Notes under the pieces: model-generated
Told to the model about the DNA's origin: nothing
What the model saw: the letters and a program-made list of their open reading frames with translations, nothing else
Database searches by the model: none
Made by a program: the position numbers and the translations under genes
Part shown: positions 1 through 7,021 of the stretch, piece by piece
Layout: each line of letters starts with the position of its first letter
Position numbering within the stretch: position 1 is the stretch's first letter
Origin: Fibrobacteria bacterium GUT77
GTDB lineage: Bacteria; Fibrobacterota; Chitinivibrionia; Chitinivibrionales; Chitinispirillaceae
DNA length: 17,102 nucleotides
Assembly: GCA_001462255.1 (NCBI GenBank)
Contig: LIUJ01000018.1
Span: 1 to 17,102, forward strand
Direction: 5' to 3'

Positions 1-11
1 CGCCTTGTGTT

Positions 12-140
12 GGTGTCCCCTTAGCTCAGAGGCAGCCGGAGGCTGTAAGTGAACCGGCCGGTTTCCCAACCGCGCGAGCGGTTAAACAGTGCGTTGACGG
101 TCCCCTGGCGAGTAGCGAAGCCGAAAGTCGGGGTCTTTTT
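12..140 (+). ncRNA. Candidate structured RNA (3' part) ending in a T-run
   Basis: No credible protein is encoded here, but the stretch is rich in local pairing. There is a 6-bp stem at 32-37/41-46 (GCAGCC with GGCTGT, loop GGA), a perfect 12-base palindrome AACCGGCCGGTT at 52-63, a 6-bp stem at 68-73/78-83 closed by a GCGA (GNRA) tetraloop, and CCCC 102-105 able to pair with GGGG 130-133 around GGC 107-109/GCC 120-122. Five Ts follow at 136-140, as at an intrinsic terminator. I compared it by eye with RNase P RNA, tmRNA, 4.5S/SRP RNA and 6S RNA and recognised none of their conserved cores. The 5' end may lie outside the window. The RNA call is an inference from folding potential; family unknown. 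Confidence 0.3.
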
Positions 141-330
141 CCGCAACATATCAATAATACTAATAAACAAACGCAATATCGTCTACCTGCAAATATCCGG
201 TATCGGGAACGGTATCCAAGAATCCGTTTAAAAAGGCAAATAGCCTATGAATTTTTACGCTAAGAACGCCTATTACGGACGGGGCGTAAAATCAAAACTC
301 AAAAAATTCGTCAAAAAGTTGGTTTTTTCG

Positions 331-358
331 TTGGGAAAATGTATATTGTGGATATAGG
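331..358 (+). promoter_or_regulatory. Possible promoter for the 411 lipoprotein gene
   Basis: TTGGGA at 331-336 and TATAGG at 353-358 are separated by 16 bases and lie about 50 bases upstream of the ATG at 411. Each box matches the sigma-70 consensus only partly. The surrounding stretch 232-410 is AT-rich with T- and A-runs and holds no other feature I can support. Confidence 0.25.
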
Positions 359-410
359 GCTGTATTTCGCTTTCCTTAACCCCGTAACCCTTTAGCGATA
401 GGAGTGCGCG

Positions 411-1310
411 ATGAAAAATCGTAGCGTATGTAGGGCGGCGCGAGGCGTATGCGTCTTGGCTGTTGTCGCGGCGACGGCCGTAATGTCTGTAGGTTGTGCC
501 AAGAAGGTTTCTCTTGAGGAGGGTAAGGCGAAGGTTGCGGAGTTGGCCTCTAAGGGTGTTCCGGAGCGGGAGATGTCGGACATAAAAATGTACATCTTCC
601 AAATGGAGACGGCGCGGAAAACGGGGAACAACAGTATGTTCGGCATATATCAGGACTCGCTCACTACGGCTCTCGCGACTTTTGAGGCGAAGATGGCGGA
701 TATACTCGCCGGCGCGGGACCGTTTATGGACTCACTCCGGCGGGATTGCGACGCTAAGGTCGCGCAACTCAACGGGTTGCACCTTGCCGAGGCGGAGAAG
801 GGGAAGAGGCCGGTCGATTCGCTTATGGCCATAGAGAGCCAAAAGCTTTACGCCCGCGACCGTCTAATGACTTGGGCGCTCGACTTGGACACGCTTATCA
901 CGCAACAGAAGCTCGCCGACTCGCTGCGCGGCGAGTTTGTGGGAATTTGGGTGAAAGAGGAGGAATCGCCCGACAAGCGCTATCCTCGCTTGGAGCGTAC
1001 CGAAATCCACATGAAGAAGGATGGGACGCTCTTCATAATGGAGGGCGGAAAGGGCAAGCTCGACGACGTCTCGTCGGACGATTGGCTTATTGAGTCTTAC
1101 GGAACGTGGGACGTGATGGGCGACGTGGCCCGGCACTACATAACGAGGGAGAAGCTCGTTCGCCAAATATACACCGGCATAGACCCGCAAACCGGCAAAT
1201 TGCGGACGGACAAAAAACCGACGTACGACTCCACGGTAGCCCAGGGTAAAAAGGACAGGTTTGCCTCGTGGGACGCTTTGAATAAGGATTTTAAGCGGTT
1301 TAGGAAGTGA
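411..1310 (+). CDS. Unrecognised lipoprotein, 299 aa
   Basis: I do not recognise the family. Residues 1-28 form a signal peptide with basic residues at the start, a hydrophobic stretch at about 14-26 and a lipobox SVGC, giving Cys29 as the likely lipidated residue; the product should be a membrane-anchored envelope protein. Residues 30-175 are rich in charged and heptad-like helical sequence. From about 176 the character changes to strand-rich sequence with a GxWV motif and a GTW at 231-233, resembling small beta-sandwich or lipocalin-like lipoprotein domains. The start is supported by a TAGGAG Shine-Dalgarno 9 bases upstream. An export-type SLBB gene follows after 86 bases on the same strand, so a role with surface polysaccharide is possible but only by context. 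Confidence 0.8.
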   Translation: MKNRSVCRAARGVCVLAVVAATAVMSVGCAKKVSLEEGKAKVAELASKGVPEREMSDIKMYIFQMETARKTGNNSMFGIYQDSLTTALATFEAKMADILAGAGPFMDSLRRDCDAKVAQLNGLHLAEAEKGKRPVDSLMAIESQKLYARDRLMTWALDLDTLITQQKLADSLRGEFVGIWVKEEESPDKRYPRLERTEIHMKKDGTLFIMEGGKGKLDDVSSDDWLIESYGTWDVMGDVARHYITREKLVRQIYTGIDPQTGKLRTDKKPTYDSTVAQGKKDRFASWDALNKDFKRFRK

Positions 1311-1396
1311 CGGGATGGGAGGGCGTCCGCAAGGTGGGTGAACACTTTTTTGGTATAGGTGCAACCGTATTTTTTTGCGTTAAGTTAAGGAAACGT

Positions 1397-3022
1397 ATGA
1401 GACCAAGGTTCGTGCGCCGCGTCGCGGCGCTTATTTTTGCGCTTGCCGTCGTAATATGCGCCTACGGGCAATCGGCGTCCTCTCAAATTATGGGGCCGCA
1501 ACGTAATAAAACGTCGCCTTGGGGCGGGGAGTCCCCAATGTCAGCGATGGGAGGAGGAGGCTTCGACGGGCAAAGTTATATGATGGTTCAGCCCCAGGTG
1601 GGCACGATTCTGCCCGACGACAACTCTATAGACGAAAACGAGTACCTGATCGGCGCGGGCGACGTATTTTTTATAACGGCGGTCGAGTCGCCGTCAATCA
1701 GGTATACCGCCGCCGTAGACCAAAACGGCAGAGCGTACGTCCCAAACGTCGGCCTGATAAACATCGGGAAGATATCATACGCCGAGGCCAAAAAGGCCAT
1801 CTCAAAGCATATATCCGCCAGGCTTAAAAACCCGTCGGAAATATACGTGGCGCTTGTTCAAACCAAGAAAGCCACCGTCTCCTTCACCGGCCAAATAAGC
1901 GCCCCCGGTTCATACGAGTTGCCCGGTTCCACGCGCCTCCTCGACGCTATAAAGACGGCCAACGGCAACGGATTGCCCCACCCGTCGGAAGCCGACCTGC
2001 GCCGCGTGCAGTGCGTTGGGAGCGGAGACAGCGTAACCGCGTACTACGACCTGCTGGCGTACCTATACAAGGGCGACGTCACGCAGAATCCGTACGTCTA
2101 TCCGGGGGATAGGATCCGTATAAGTCCCACCACCGACAAGGTCTTCATCAGCGGGGCGGCGATGTCGCCGCCTTCGGGTCACTACCCGCTCAAAACCGGC
2201 GAAACGCTCGGAGAGTTTCTGTCGATGTTCACCCTCGACAATACGGCCGATCTCGACGCCATTATCGTATACCGATCGTCCGACGATAGCCGAAAGACGG
2301 TGCCGGCCTCAACAAAGGCGGACTACGTGCTAAACGACCTCGACGCCATAACCGTTCCCGTCAAAAGGAACTATTCGGGGGTTTACACCGCCTCCGTAAT
2401 GGGCGAGATTGCGAGCCCCGGGCACTATCCCATAGTGGAAAACACCACAACAGCGCGGCAACTCATAGATATGGCGGGCGGCGTAAAGGCGTCCGGCTTT
2501 ATGGATCAAGCGGCTATCGTGCGCCCCATTAGGGCGCTACCCGACCGTTTCAGCAACGGCGCGTCGCAAATGAGCGTGGTTAGGCCGGAACGCGGTTCGG
2601 CCGTCGCCGTCGCCTCCACCTCCCGCGACTACGCCGTAATTCGCCTCGTACTGTACAACGCGGACAATGTCATACTGGAGCCGCAGGACCAAATCATCAT
2701 CCCAAAGAAAGACAGCTTCGTTTACATCAGCGGTAGCGTGAGGAGCCCCGGCGCGTACCTTTTCCTACCGGGAAAGGATAGCCGCTACTACGTAACCCAA
2801 GCCGGCGGATTCAGCCGCAACGCCGATAGGTCCAACGTGCAGGTGTACCTAAAGTACGGCGACGCCGTACAAGGCATAGAGCCGCGATGCGTGGAACCCG
2901 GTAGCGTGATAGTCGTCCCGTCGTCGGTGCAGAATAAGTTTTTAACCCAGGTGCTGTTGCCTATTATTTCTACGCTTGCTACTACGATTGGGGTGGGGTT
3001 GGCGATCTACAATTCCAGGTAA
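1397..3022 (+). CDS. SLBB-domain polysaccharide export protein (Wza-like), 541 aa
   Basis: This probably forms part of an outer-membrane or periplasmic conduit for polysaccharide export. The ATG at 1397 is preferred over an in-frame start at 1307 because AAGGA lies 5 bases before it and it places a signal peptide (RRVA then a hydrophobic run, predicted cleavage after AYG, residue 24) at the N-terminus. Residues 82-157 match the Poly_export domain (EYLIGAGDVF, then PNVGLI and an AEAKKAI helix). SLBB-like units follow at about 161-242, 248-320, 330-437 and 441-508, recognisable by repeated V-x-GxIxxPGxY-type strands (GQISAPGSY, GEIASPGHY, GSVRSPGAY). A hydrophobic helix at 514-537 sits near the C-terminus, where Wza has its pore helix. 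Unlike Wza there is no lipobox. No Wzc, Wzx or Wzy partner is in view. The end overlaps the convergent lipoprotein gene by 16 bases. Confidence 0.85.
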   Translation: MRPRFVRRVAALIFALAVVICAYGQSASSQIMGPQRNKTSPWGGESPMSAMGGGGFDGQSYMMVQPQVGTILPDDNSIDENEYLIGAGDVFFITAVESPSIRYTAAVDQNGRAYVPNVGLINIGKISYAEAKKAISKHISARLKNPSEIYVALVQTKKATVSFTGQISAPGSYELPGSTRLLDAIKTANGNGLPHPSEADLRRVQCVGSGDSVTAYYDLLAYLYKGDVTQNPYVYPGDRIRISPTTDKVFISGAAMSPPSGHYPLKTGETLGEFLSMFTLDNTADLDAIIVYRSSDDSRKTVPASTKADYVLNDLDAITVPVKRNYSGVYTASVMGEIASPGHYPIVENTTTARQLIDMAGGVKASGFMDQAAIVRPIRALPDRFSNGASQMSVVRPERGSAVAVASTSRDYAVIRLVLYNADNVILEPQDQIIIPKKDSFVYISGSVRSPGAYLFLPGKDSRYYVTQAGGFSRNADRSNVQVYLKYGDAVQGIEPRCVEPGSVIVVPSSVQNKFLTQVLLPIISTLATTIGVGLAIYNSR

Positions 3023-3849
3023 TTCGGAACCACTACCCCTTTAGGGGCGCAGTCTACGGCTCTTTCGTAGTAATGCTTTCCGGCGTTATCATCACCGGCT
3101 TTGAATTTTATTGTGGCTAATTTTAGTAGTATCCTGCTGCGCTTGTACCGCTCTCCCGACGCCTCAATAGCGTTCATAGCGTCTTCAAGATAACCGTAGG
3201 CGGCGTTGGTACCCTTAGACATTTCGTTATCGGCTTTTAAAATGTATATCGTCGAGAGCATACGGTATTCTTTGATTTTTTTGTAGTAGGTCAGCGCGGC
3301 GTCTACGGCGCTTTCGTCCGTTATTTTACCTGTCAGGCGGCAGTCGACCATGCCTCGGATTACCGCTAAGTAGTGCTCTGAATCTTTTCGGCCGGCGGGC
3401 GCGGACGATGCGGCTGTTTTTAGCCACTCCCGCGCCTGATCCCCGTCGCCGCTCGCAGCGAGGCACAGAGCGAGGAACGCCGCGGTCATGGACGCGTGGG
3501 CGCCGTCGCCCAAAATCCTAAAATCCTCGTATGCCTTCCGGTGGTACAAAACGGCGCTGTCTATGACCCCCATCTCGTAGAATACCCGCCCGATGTTTGA
3601 GAGGTACGTGGCCGCCCCGCTGCCGTGATCGGTCTTACGCGCCGACAAATAACCCTTCTTGTAGGTCTCCGCCGCCAACGGCATGTTGCCGTTCAAGAAG
3701 TAGCCGTACGCGCGCGAGCCGTAAACGTCGTCGTCGTGCGGCTTTGGCTTGTTGCCGGCGCAACCCATACAGACGGTCAACATCAATACCGATACAAAAA
3801 TCACCCATATCGGGGCGGATACGTTCGTGGTACGCGTGCTTTTTTTCAT
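3007..3849 (-). CDS. TPR-like lipoprotein, last gene of the mla-type operon, 280 aa
   Basis: The N-terminus is a lipoprotein signal: basic start, hydrophobic stretch at about 13-27, and a lipobox CMGC with Cys30. Residues 45-110 and 185-270 contain helical pairs with TPR character (for example A-x-Y-x-x-G at 47-51, A-x-x-Y-K-K-G at 60-66, S-A-V-L-Y-H at 98-103, YERAV at 261-265). It is therefore a membrane-anchored protein-interaction module. It starts 7 bases after the MCE-domain gene and is co-oriented with it, so it is probably co-transcribed and may be an accessory part of the lipid transport machine. That role is an inference from position. No strong Shine-Dalgarno is seen, so translation may be coupled to the upstream gene. 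Confidence 0.8.
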   Translation of the reverse strand: MKKSTRTTNVSAPIWVIFVSVLMLTVCMGCAGNKPKPHDDDVYGSRAYGYFLNGNMPLAAETYKKGYLSARKTDHGSGAATYLSNIGRVFYEMGVIDSAVLYHRKAYEDFRILGDGAHASMTAAFLALCLAASGDGDQAREWLKTAASSAPAGRKDSEHYLAVIRGMVDCRLTGKITDESAVDAALTYYKKIKEYRMLSTIYILKADNEMSKGTNAAYGYLEDAMNAIEASGERYKRSRILLKLATIKFKAGDDNAGKHYYERAVDCAPKGVVVPNYLEL

Positions 3850-3856
3850 ATAAAAT

Positions 3857-4819
3857 TTACGGTGTTTCCGCCAAATGCGGGTTTTTGGGTTGCGGGCCGC
3901 CCATTTGTTTGAATAGCCAGCCCTCTTGCAATGTTTTTATCATGTACTCCGCCTCGTCCAAATCCCGTTGCAACCTATTCATTATGTCCGGGACGTCGTC
4001 CGATACGGTTTTTACGTTTTTCAAAATTCCGCCTATTTGGTTTATCGCCCCGTTTGCCGTGCTTATCAGCGTATGCAACGTGTCTACAAACGTCGCGCCG
4101 CCTTTGCTTAAGGCGGTAACCGAAAGCAACAGCGAGTCCGCGTTGCGAACGGTGCCGCGGACGTCTTCGGTAAGCTTACCGGCGGTGGTGGCCACGGCTA
4201 AGGCGCCGGCGGCGGTTCTATTTATGTTCCGGTAGAGCGTGTCGTTCCTAAATAACTGCCCAACGGTGCCCTCCCCCTCTTTTATCCCGTTGACAATGGT
4301 CGCGACGTCGTTCAAAAGCGCCGTCGCCGTGTCTATAATACCCATGGCGATAGATATCAATCCGTCCAACCCCGAAGTCTTTTCAAAAATTAAGGTATCG
4401 CCGGCCTGCACCTCCGCCGCCCGCGCCGTCCCGCCGTGCAACTCTACCTCCCAGTCCCCAACGAAACCGCGTTGCTTCAGCCGGGCCCTCGTGTCGCCCT
4501 TTACCAAGTGCTTGTACCGGCCGTTTATATTAAAACTCACGTGCACCTCACCCTCCCTCAAAAGGTCGACATCCGTCACGTGGCCTATAGCCGTCCCCGA
4601 CATGCTTACTTGATTGCCCTTCTTTAACCCCTCACTGTTCTCGCACACGGCGTGCAACGTACACCACTTTTGCAAAAGGTCGCTCTTCACAATGGTAAAA
4701 ATCAGCAATATCGGCACCGTGAGCGCCGGTATCAGTATGAAGATCCCTACAAAGAAAGAACGGTGCCTTCGAACGAAAGGCTCCGTCGTCGGCTGCGGTC
4801 TGTGCTTATTGTCGCGCAT
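3857..4819 (-). CDS. mlaD: MlaD-like MCE-domain phospholipid transport protein, 320 aa
   Basis: This is the periplasmic lipid-binding subunit of an Mla-type ABC transporter that moves phospholipids between inner and outer membranes. A short cytoplasmic N-terminus (1-20) is followed by one membrane helix (about 21-45) and an MCE domain at about 53-130 (the GLKKGNQVSMSGTAIGHV segment, then FVGDWEVEL). The long helical region 150-300 includes GEGTVGQLF at 182-190 followed by LYRNI, a stretch typical of MCE proteins, and ends in an A-E-Y-M-I-K-x-L-Q-x-G-W motif found at the tail of bacterial MlaD-like proteins. The start overlaps the end of the ATPase gene by 14 bases, implying translational coupling. 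The MCE family is secure; the symbol is by similarity, and substrate and direction are not shown by the sequence. Confidence 0.87.
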   Translation of the reverse strand: MRDNKHRPQPTTEPFVRRHRSFFVGIFILIPALTVPILLIFTIVKSDLLQKWCTLHAVCENSEGLKKGNQVSMSGTAIGHVTDVDLLREGEVHVSFNINGRYKHLVKGDTRARLKQRGFVGDWEVELHGGTARAAEVQAGDTLIFEKTSGLDGLISIAMGIIDTATALLNDVATIVNGIKEGEGTVGQLFRNDTLYRNINRTAAGALAVATTAGKLTEDVRGTVRNADSLLLSVTALSKGGATFVDTLHTLISTANGAINQIGGILKNVKTVSDDVPDIMNRLQRDLDEAEYMIKTLQEGWLFKQMGGPQPKNPHLAETP

Positions 4820-5546
4820 AATGCTCGTATCGTTGATTGTGTCTCAAATTGCGAATTTTGGCAAACGCCTCGGTCGCCGGTTCCAAACGTCCGTTGTTCA
4901 GCATGAAGCGTTGCGCGGAGTGTTCCGGCCAGGCACCGAGCGAGTGCGACGCCATCAGAACGCTCACGCCGCCCCTCTTCCAGTACCCGTGCAAAACGCC
5001 CACTATCATGCTCGTTGTTACAGGGTCAACCCCGCTGAACGGTTCGTCGAGTATCAGGAGCGCCGGCTCGTTTATGAGCGCCCTCGCCACCGCGACGCAC
5101 CTTAGCTGCGCTACGGAGAGCGCTTCGGGAAATCGCTTTTCAATGTCGCGGCCTATGCCCAACTTATGCATAAGCGATCTTACCCGCTTCTCTATGTCGT
5201 CGGAATCCAAATCCTCCCCCCCGCACTTGAGCGGCAACGCGATGTTGTCGAAAGCGGAGTGGTTGGCTATCAGCGCGTGCCCCTGAAAAACGTATCCCAT
5301 AGACTTGCGCCTGCCGTACAAATCGTAACGCGACATATCCGTTATGTCGTCGCCGTTCCACAGAACGGCACCGCCGTGCGGCTTAGCCAAACCGGCGCAA
5401 AGTTCAAGCAACGTCGACTTCCCGCCCCCGCTACGCCCGCCGAAGACGGCTACCGATCCCGGCGGCAGGGTCAAGTCCACACCGTCCAATATAGTATTTT
5501 CCCCGCGCCAAAAGGACACTTTGCGCAATTCCAGATTAAAGGACAT
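4806..5546 (-). CDS. mlaF: MlaF-like ABC transporter ATPase, 246 aa, atypical signature motif
   Basis: This is the cytoplasmic ATPase that powers the Mla-type phospholipid transporter. Walker A is GRSGGGKS at 37-44, the Q-loop is Gln88, Walker B is LLILDE at 163-168, and the switch histidine is His201 in MASHS. Where the family has LSGGQ-like sequence, this protein reads LSVAQLRCVAVARAL at 143-157, so both signature glycines are replaced (V and A). Everything else needed for ATP hydrolysis is present and the gene is intact, so it is probably functional with an unusual signature loop. It overlaps the permease gene by 11 bases upstream and the MCE gene by 14 bases downstream, placing it in the middle of a tightly coupled mlaE-mlaF-mlaD unit. 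Confidence 0.87.
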   Translation of the reverse strand: MSFNLELRKVSFWRGENTILDGVDLTLPPGSVAVFGGRSGGGKSTLLELCAGLAKPHGGAVLWNGDDITDMSRYDLYGRRKSMGYVFQGHALIANHSAFDNIALPLKCGGEDLDSDDIEKRVRSLMHKLGIGRDIEKRFPEALSVAQLRCVAVARALINEPALLILDEPFSGVDPVTTSMIVGVLHGYWKRGGVSVLMASHSLGAWPEHSAQRFMLNNGRLEPATEAFAKIRNLRHNQRYEHYARQ

Positions 5547-6351
5547 AGTACCCGACGCTCAAAAGAAGGTTGACCGCGATGGTGAAAAACATCGACCCAA
5601 CCACGGCGCTTATGGCCGCGATGGGCACCATACGCACGTTACGCACGCTCAAACCGTAGTACGAGCTCGTGAGCGCGACAATTGTCCCAAACGCGACGCT
5701 TTTTAAAATGCTGACGGCCGCGTCCTTGAATTGCAACGCGTCAAGCACCCTGCCGAAGTATATGCCAATCGGCACGCCCGTCGAAAGCCACGCCACCACA
5801 AGCCCGCCGCAAATCGCTATGGTGATGAAATACAAGTTGAGACAGATCACGGAAGCCACTATACCCACAAAAGCCGGCTGAACGATGAACTGTATGGGAT
5901 CGATCCCCATCACCTCAAGCGCGTCGACCTCCCGCGATACGCGCATAGTTCCTATGTATGTGGCAAGCGCCGTCCCCGAACGCCCCACGACCACAAGCGA
6001 CGTGGCGAACGGCCCAAGCTCGTCCACCAAGGCTATGACTAATATCTTACCGAAATACTCGCCGACGCCGATCTTGGGCATATTGAACATGGCGACCAAT
6101 ATGATGGCGCTCCCGCAGAGCACGGCTATTGACCCCACAAGCCAAAAAGCCTCCACGCCGGTGTACAGTATCTGCCGGTTGATTTGGCTTAAAAGGGAAA
6201 GATTGGGCGTGCGCCCCTTGCGAAAAGCGGCGTAAACCGTGTCAAACAGCAAACCGGCCATGCCGGCGGCGGTATGCCAAAGACCGGCAAGCCGTTTCCA
6301 AGTACCGGAGGCTACGTGGTTAAATCCCTTTTTCGCGTGCTCTTTTAACAT
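5536..6351 (-). CDS. mlaE: MlaE-like ABC transporter permease, 271 aa
   Basis: This is the inner-membrane permease of the Mla-type lipid transporter. After an amphipathic N-terminal region (about 1-55), hydrophobic segments occur at roughly 65-90, 100-122, 157-190, 215-232 and 244-268. The family hallmark lies at 110-149: DELGP, then GRSGTALA, GTMRVSREVDALEVMG. The usual AE-LGTM is ATYIGTM here. The start is supported by AAGGAAC (reverse strand, 6358-6364) about 6 bases before the ATG; this Shine-Dalgarno overlaps the stop of engB. The stop overlaps the mlaF homologue by 11 bases. No STAS-domain MlaB gene is present in the cluster. The assignment is solid at family level. Confidence 0.87.
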   Translation of the reverse strand: MLKEHAKKGFNHVASGTWKRLAGLWHTAAGMAGLLFDTVYAAFRKGRTPNLSLLSQINRQILYTGVEAFWLVGSIAVLCGSAIILVAMFNMPKIGVGEYFGKILVIALVDELGPFATSLVVVGRSGTALATYIGTMRVSREVDALEVMGIDPIQFIVQPAFVGIVASVICLNLYFITIAICGGLVVAWLSTGVPIGIYFGRVLDALQFKDAAVSILKSVAFGTIVALTSSYYGLSVRNVRMVPIAAISAVVGSMFFTIAVNLLLSVGYYVL

Positions 6352-6362
6352 TTTTATGTTCC

Positions 6363-6965
6363 TTAGCGATTACCGCCCTTACGCCATGCGTTGAACCTAT
6401 CCCAAAATACGGCGCGAGAACCGTGTTGCAACGACGAATAAATTACCGGTTCCTCGCCGAACGCGAATATTTCGCGAAATTCTTTTACCTGCCGCTTCTG
6501 CCGGGAACGCGACAGTTTGTCCCCCTTTGTGAGTACCGGCAATACCGGCCGCCCTATTTCTCCCAGCCAATTATAGGCCTCCATGTCCGCTTTGGCGCCG
6601 GGATGGCGGATGTCCAACAGCCAAATGATTCCGGCCAAGTTGCTACGGTTGTCGCAATAATCGGCTATTAGCTTGCTCCACCTATCCTTTTCGTCGGCGG
6701 AGGCCTCGGCGTAGCCGTAACCGGGGAGGTCTACCCAAAAAAGGCCGTCCTCTAATCTGTACAAATTGGCTAACGTGGTTTTGCCGGGTTTCTTGGAGAC
6801 ACGCGCCAACGGCCCGCAGGCCAACGAATGGTTTATGAAGGTAGATTTTCCCACGTTCGACCGCCCCAAAACGGCGTACTCCTCCCCCTCGGGCGCGGGC
6901 AACTCCTTAAAGCGCGCCGCCGATCCCACGAACTCCGCCGAATATTTTTTTTGCTCCTCCGCCAT
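6363..6965 (-). CDS. engB: Ribosome biogenesis GTP-binding protein EngB/YsxC, 200 aa
   Basis: This is a small GTPase needed for assembly of the large ribosomal subunit. All G motifs are seen: G1 GRSNVGKS at 34-41, G2 region KPGKTT at 59-64, G3 DLPGYGYA at 79-86, G4 TKGD at 146-149 and G5 SS at 177-178. Length and the GRSNVGKSTFIN and PGYGYA signatures are typical of EngB (YihA/YsxC) rather than Era or Der. The gene heads the operon whose next gene is the mlaE homologue, 11 bases downstream. This joins a housekeeping GTPase to a lipid transporter, presumably only through shared transcription. It is divergent from trpD across 44 bases. Confidence 0.93.
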   Translation of the reverse strand: MAEEQKKYSAEFVGSAARFKELPAPEGEEYAVLGRSNVGKSTFINHSLACGPLARVSKKPGKTTLANLYRLEDGLFWVDLPGYGYAEASADEKDRWSKLIADYCDNRSNLAGIIWLLDIRHPGAKADMEAYNWLGEIGRPVLPVLTKGDKLSRSRQKRQVKEFREIFAFGEEPVIYSSLQHGSRAVFWDRFNAWRKGGNR

Positions 6966-6994
6966 TTTTCATCCACATTTGGGTATGCTATAAT
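6966..6994 (+). promoter_or_regulatory. Extended -10 promoter just upstream of trpD
   Basis: TGCTATAAT at 6986-6994 is a perfect extended -10 element. A weak -35 (TTTTCA, 6966-6971) lies 17 bases before TATAAT. The expected transcription start is around 7001-7003, only 7-9 bases before the trpD ATG at 7010, and no Shine-Dalgarno fits in that gap. The transcript would be leaderless or nearly so. Confidence 0.55.
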
Positions 6995-7021
6995 ATAATT
7001 TATGTATCTATGGACATACAA
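6992..7021 (-). promoter_or_regulatory. Possible promoter for the engB-mla operon
   Basis: Read on the reverse strand, TTGTAT (7016-7021) and TATATT (6992-6997) are 18 bases apart, with TTATAT one base off at 17. Transcription would begin near 6985, about 20 bases before the engB start at 6965. The -35 box would lie inside the first codons of trpD, so the two divergent promoters would overlap. Boxes are partial matches in an AT-rich stretch. Confidence 0.3.

Noticed and set aside
20..95. tRNA-like segment (TTAGCTCAGAGG resembling a D-arm)
   Set aside because: No anticodon arm, no T-arm GGTTCGA-type box and no acceptor pairing at the expected distance; the D-stem partner GAGC is absent.
49..231. 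60-codon open frame starting with GTG
   Set aside because: It has no Shine-Dalgarno, no recognisable protein features, and its sequence coincides with the hairpin-rich candidate RNA.
864..1364. 166-codon reverse open frame opposite the first lipoprotein gene
   Set aside because: The sense gene has a signal peptide and Shine-Dalgarno; the antisense frame has neither and no family resemblance.
3597..4235. 212-codon forward open frame opposite the TPR and MCE genes
   Set aside because: It crosses the boundary of two well-supported reverse-strand genes and is low-complexity Arg/Ser-rich at its start, as expected for a shadow frame.
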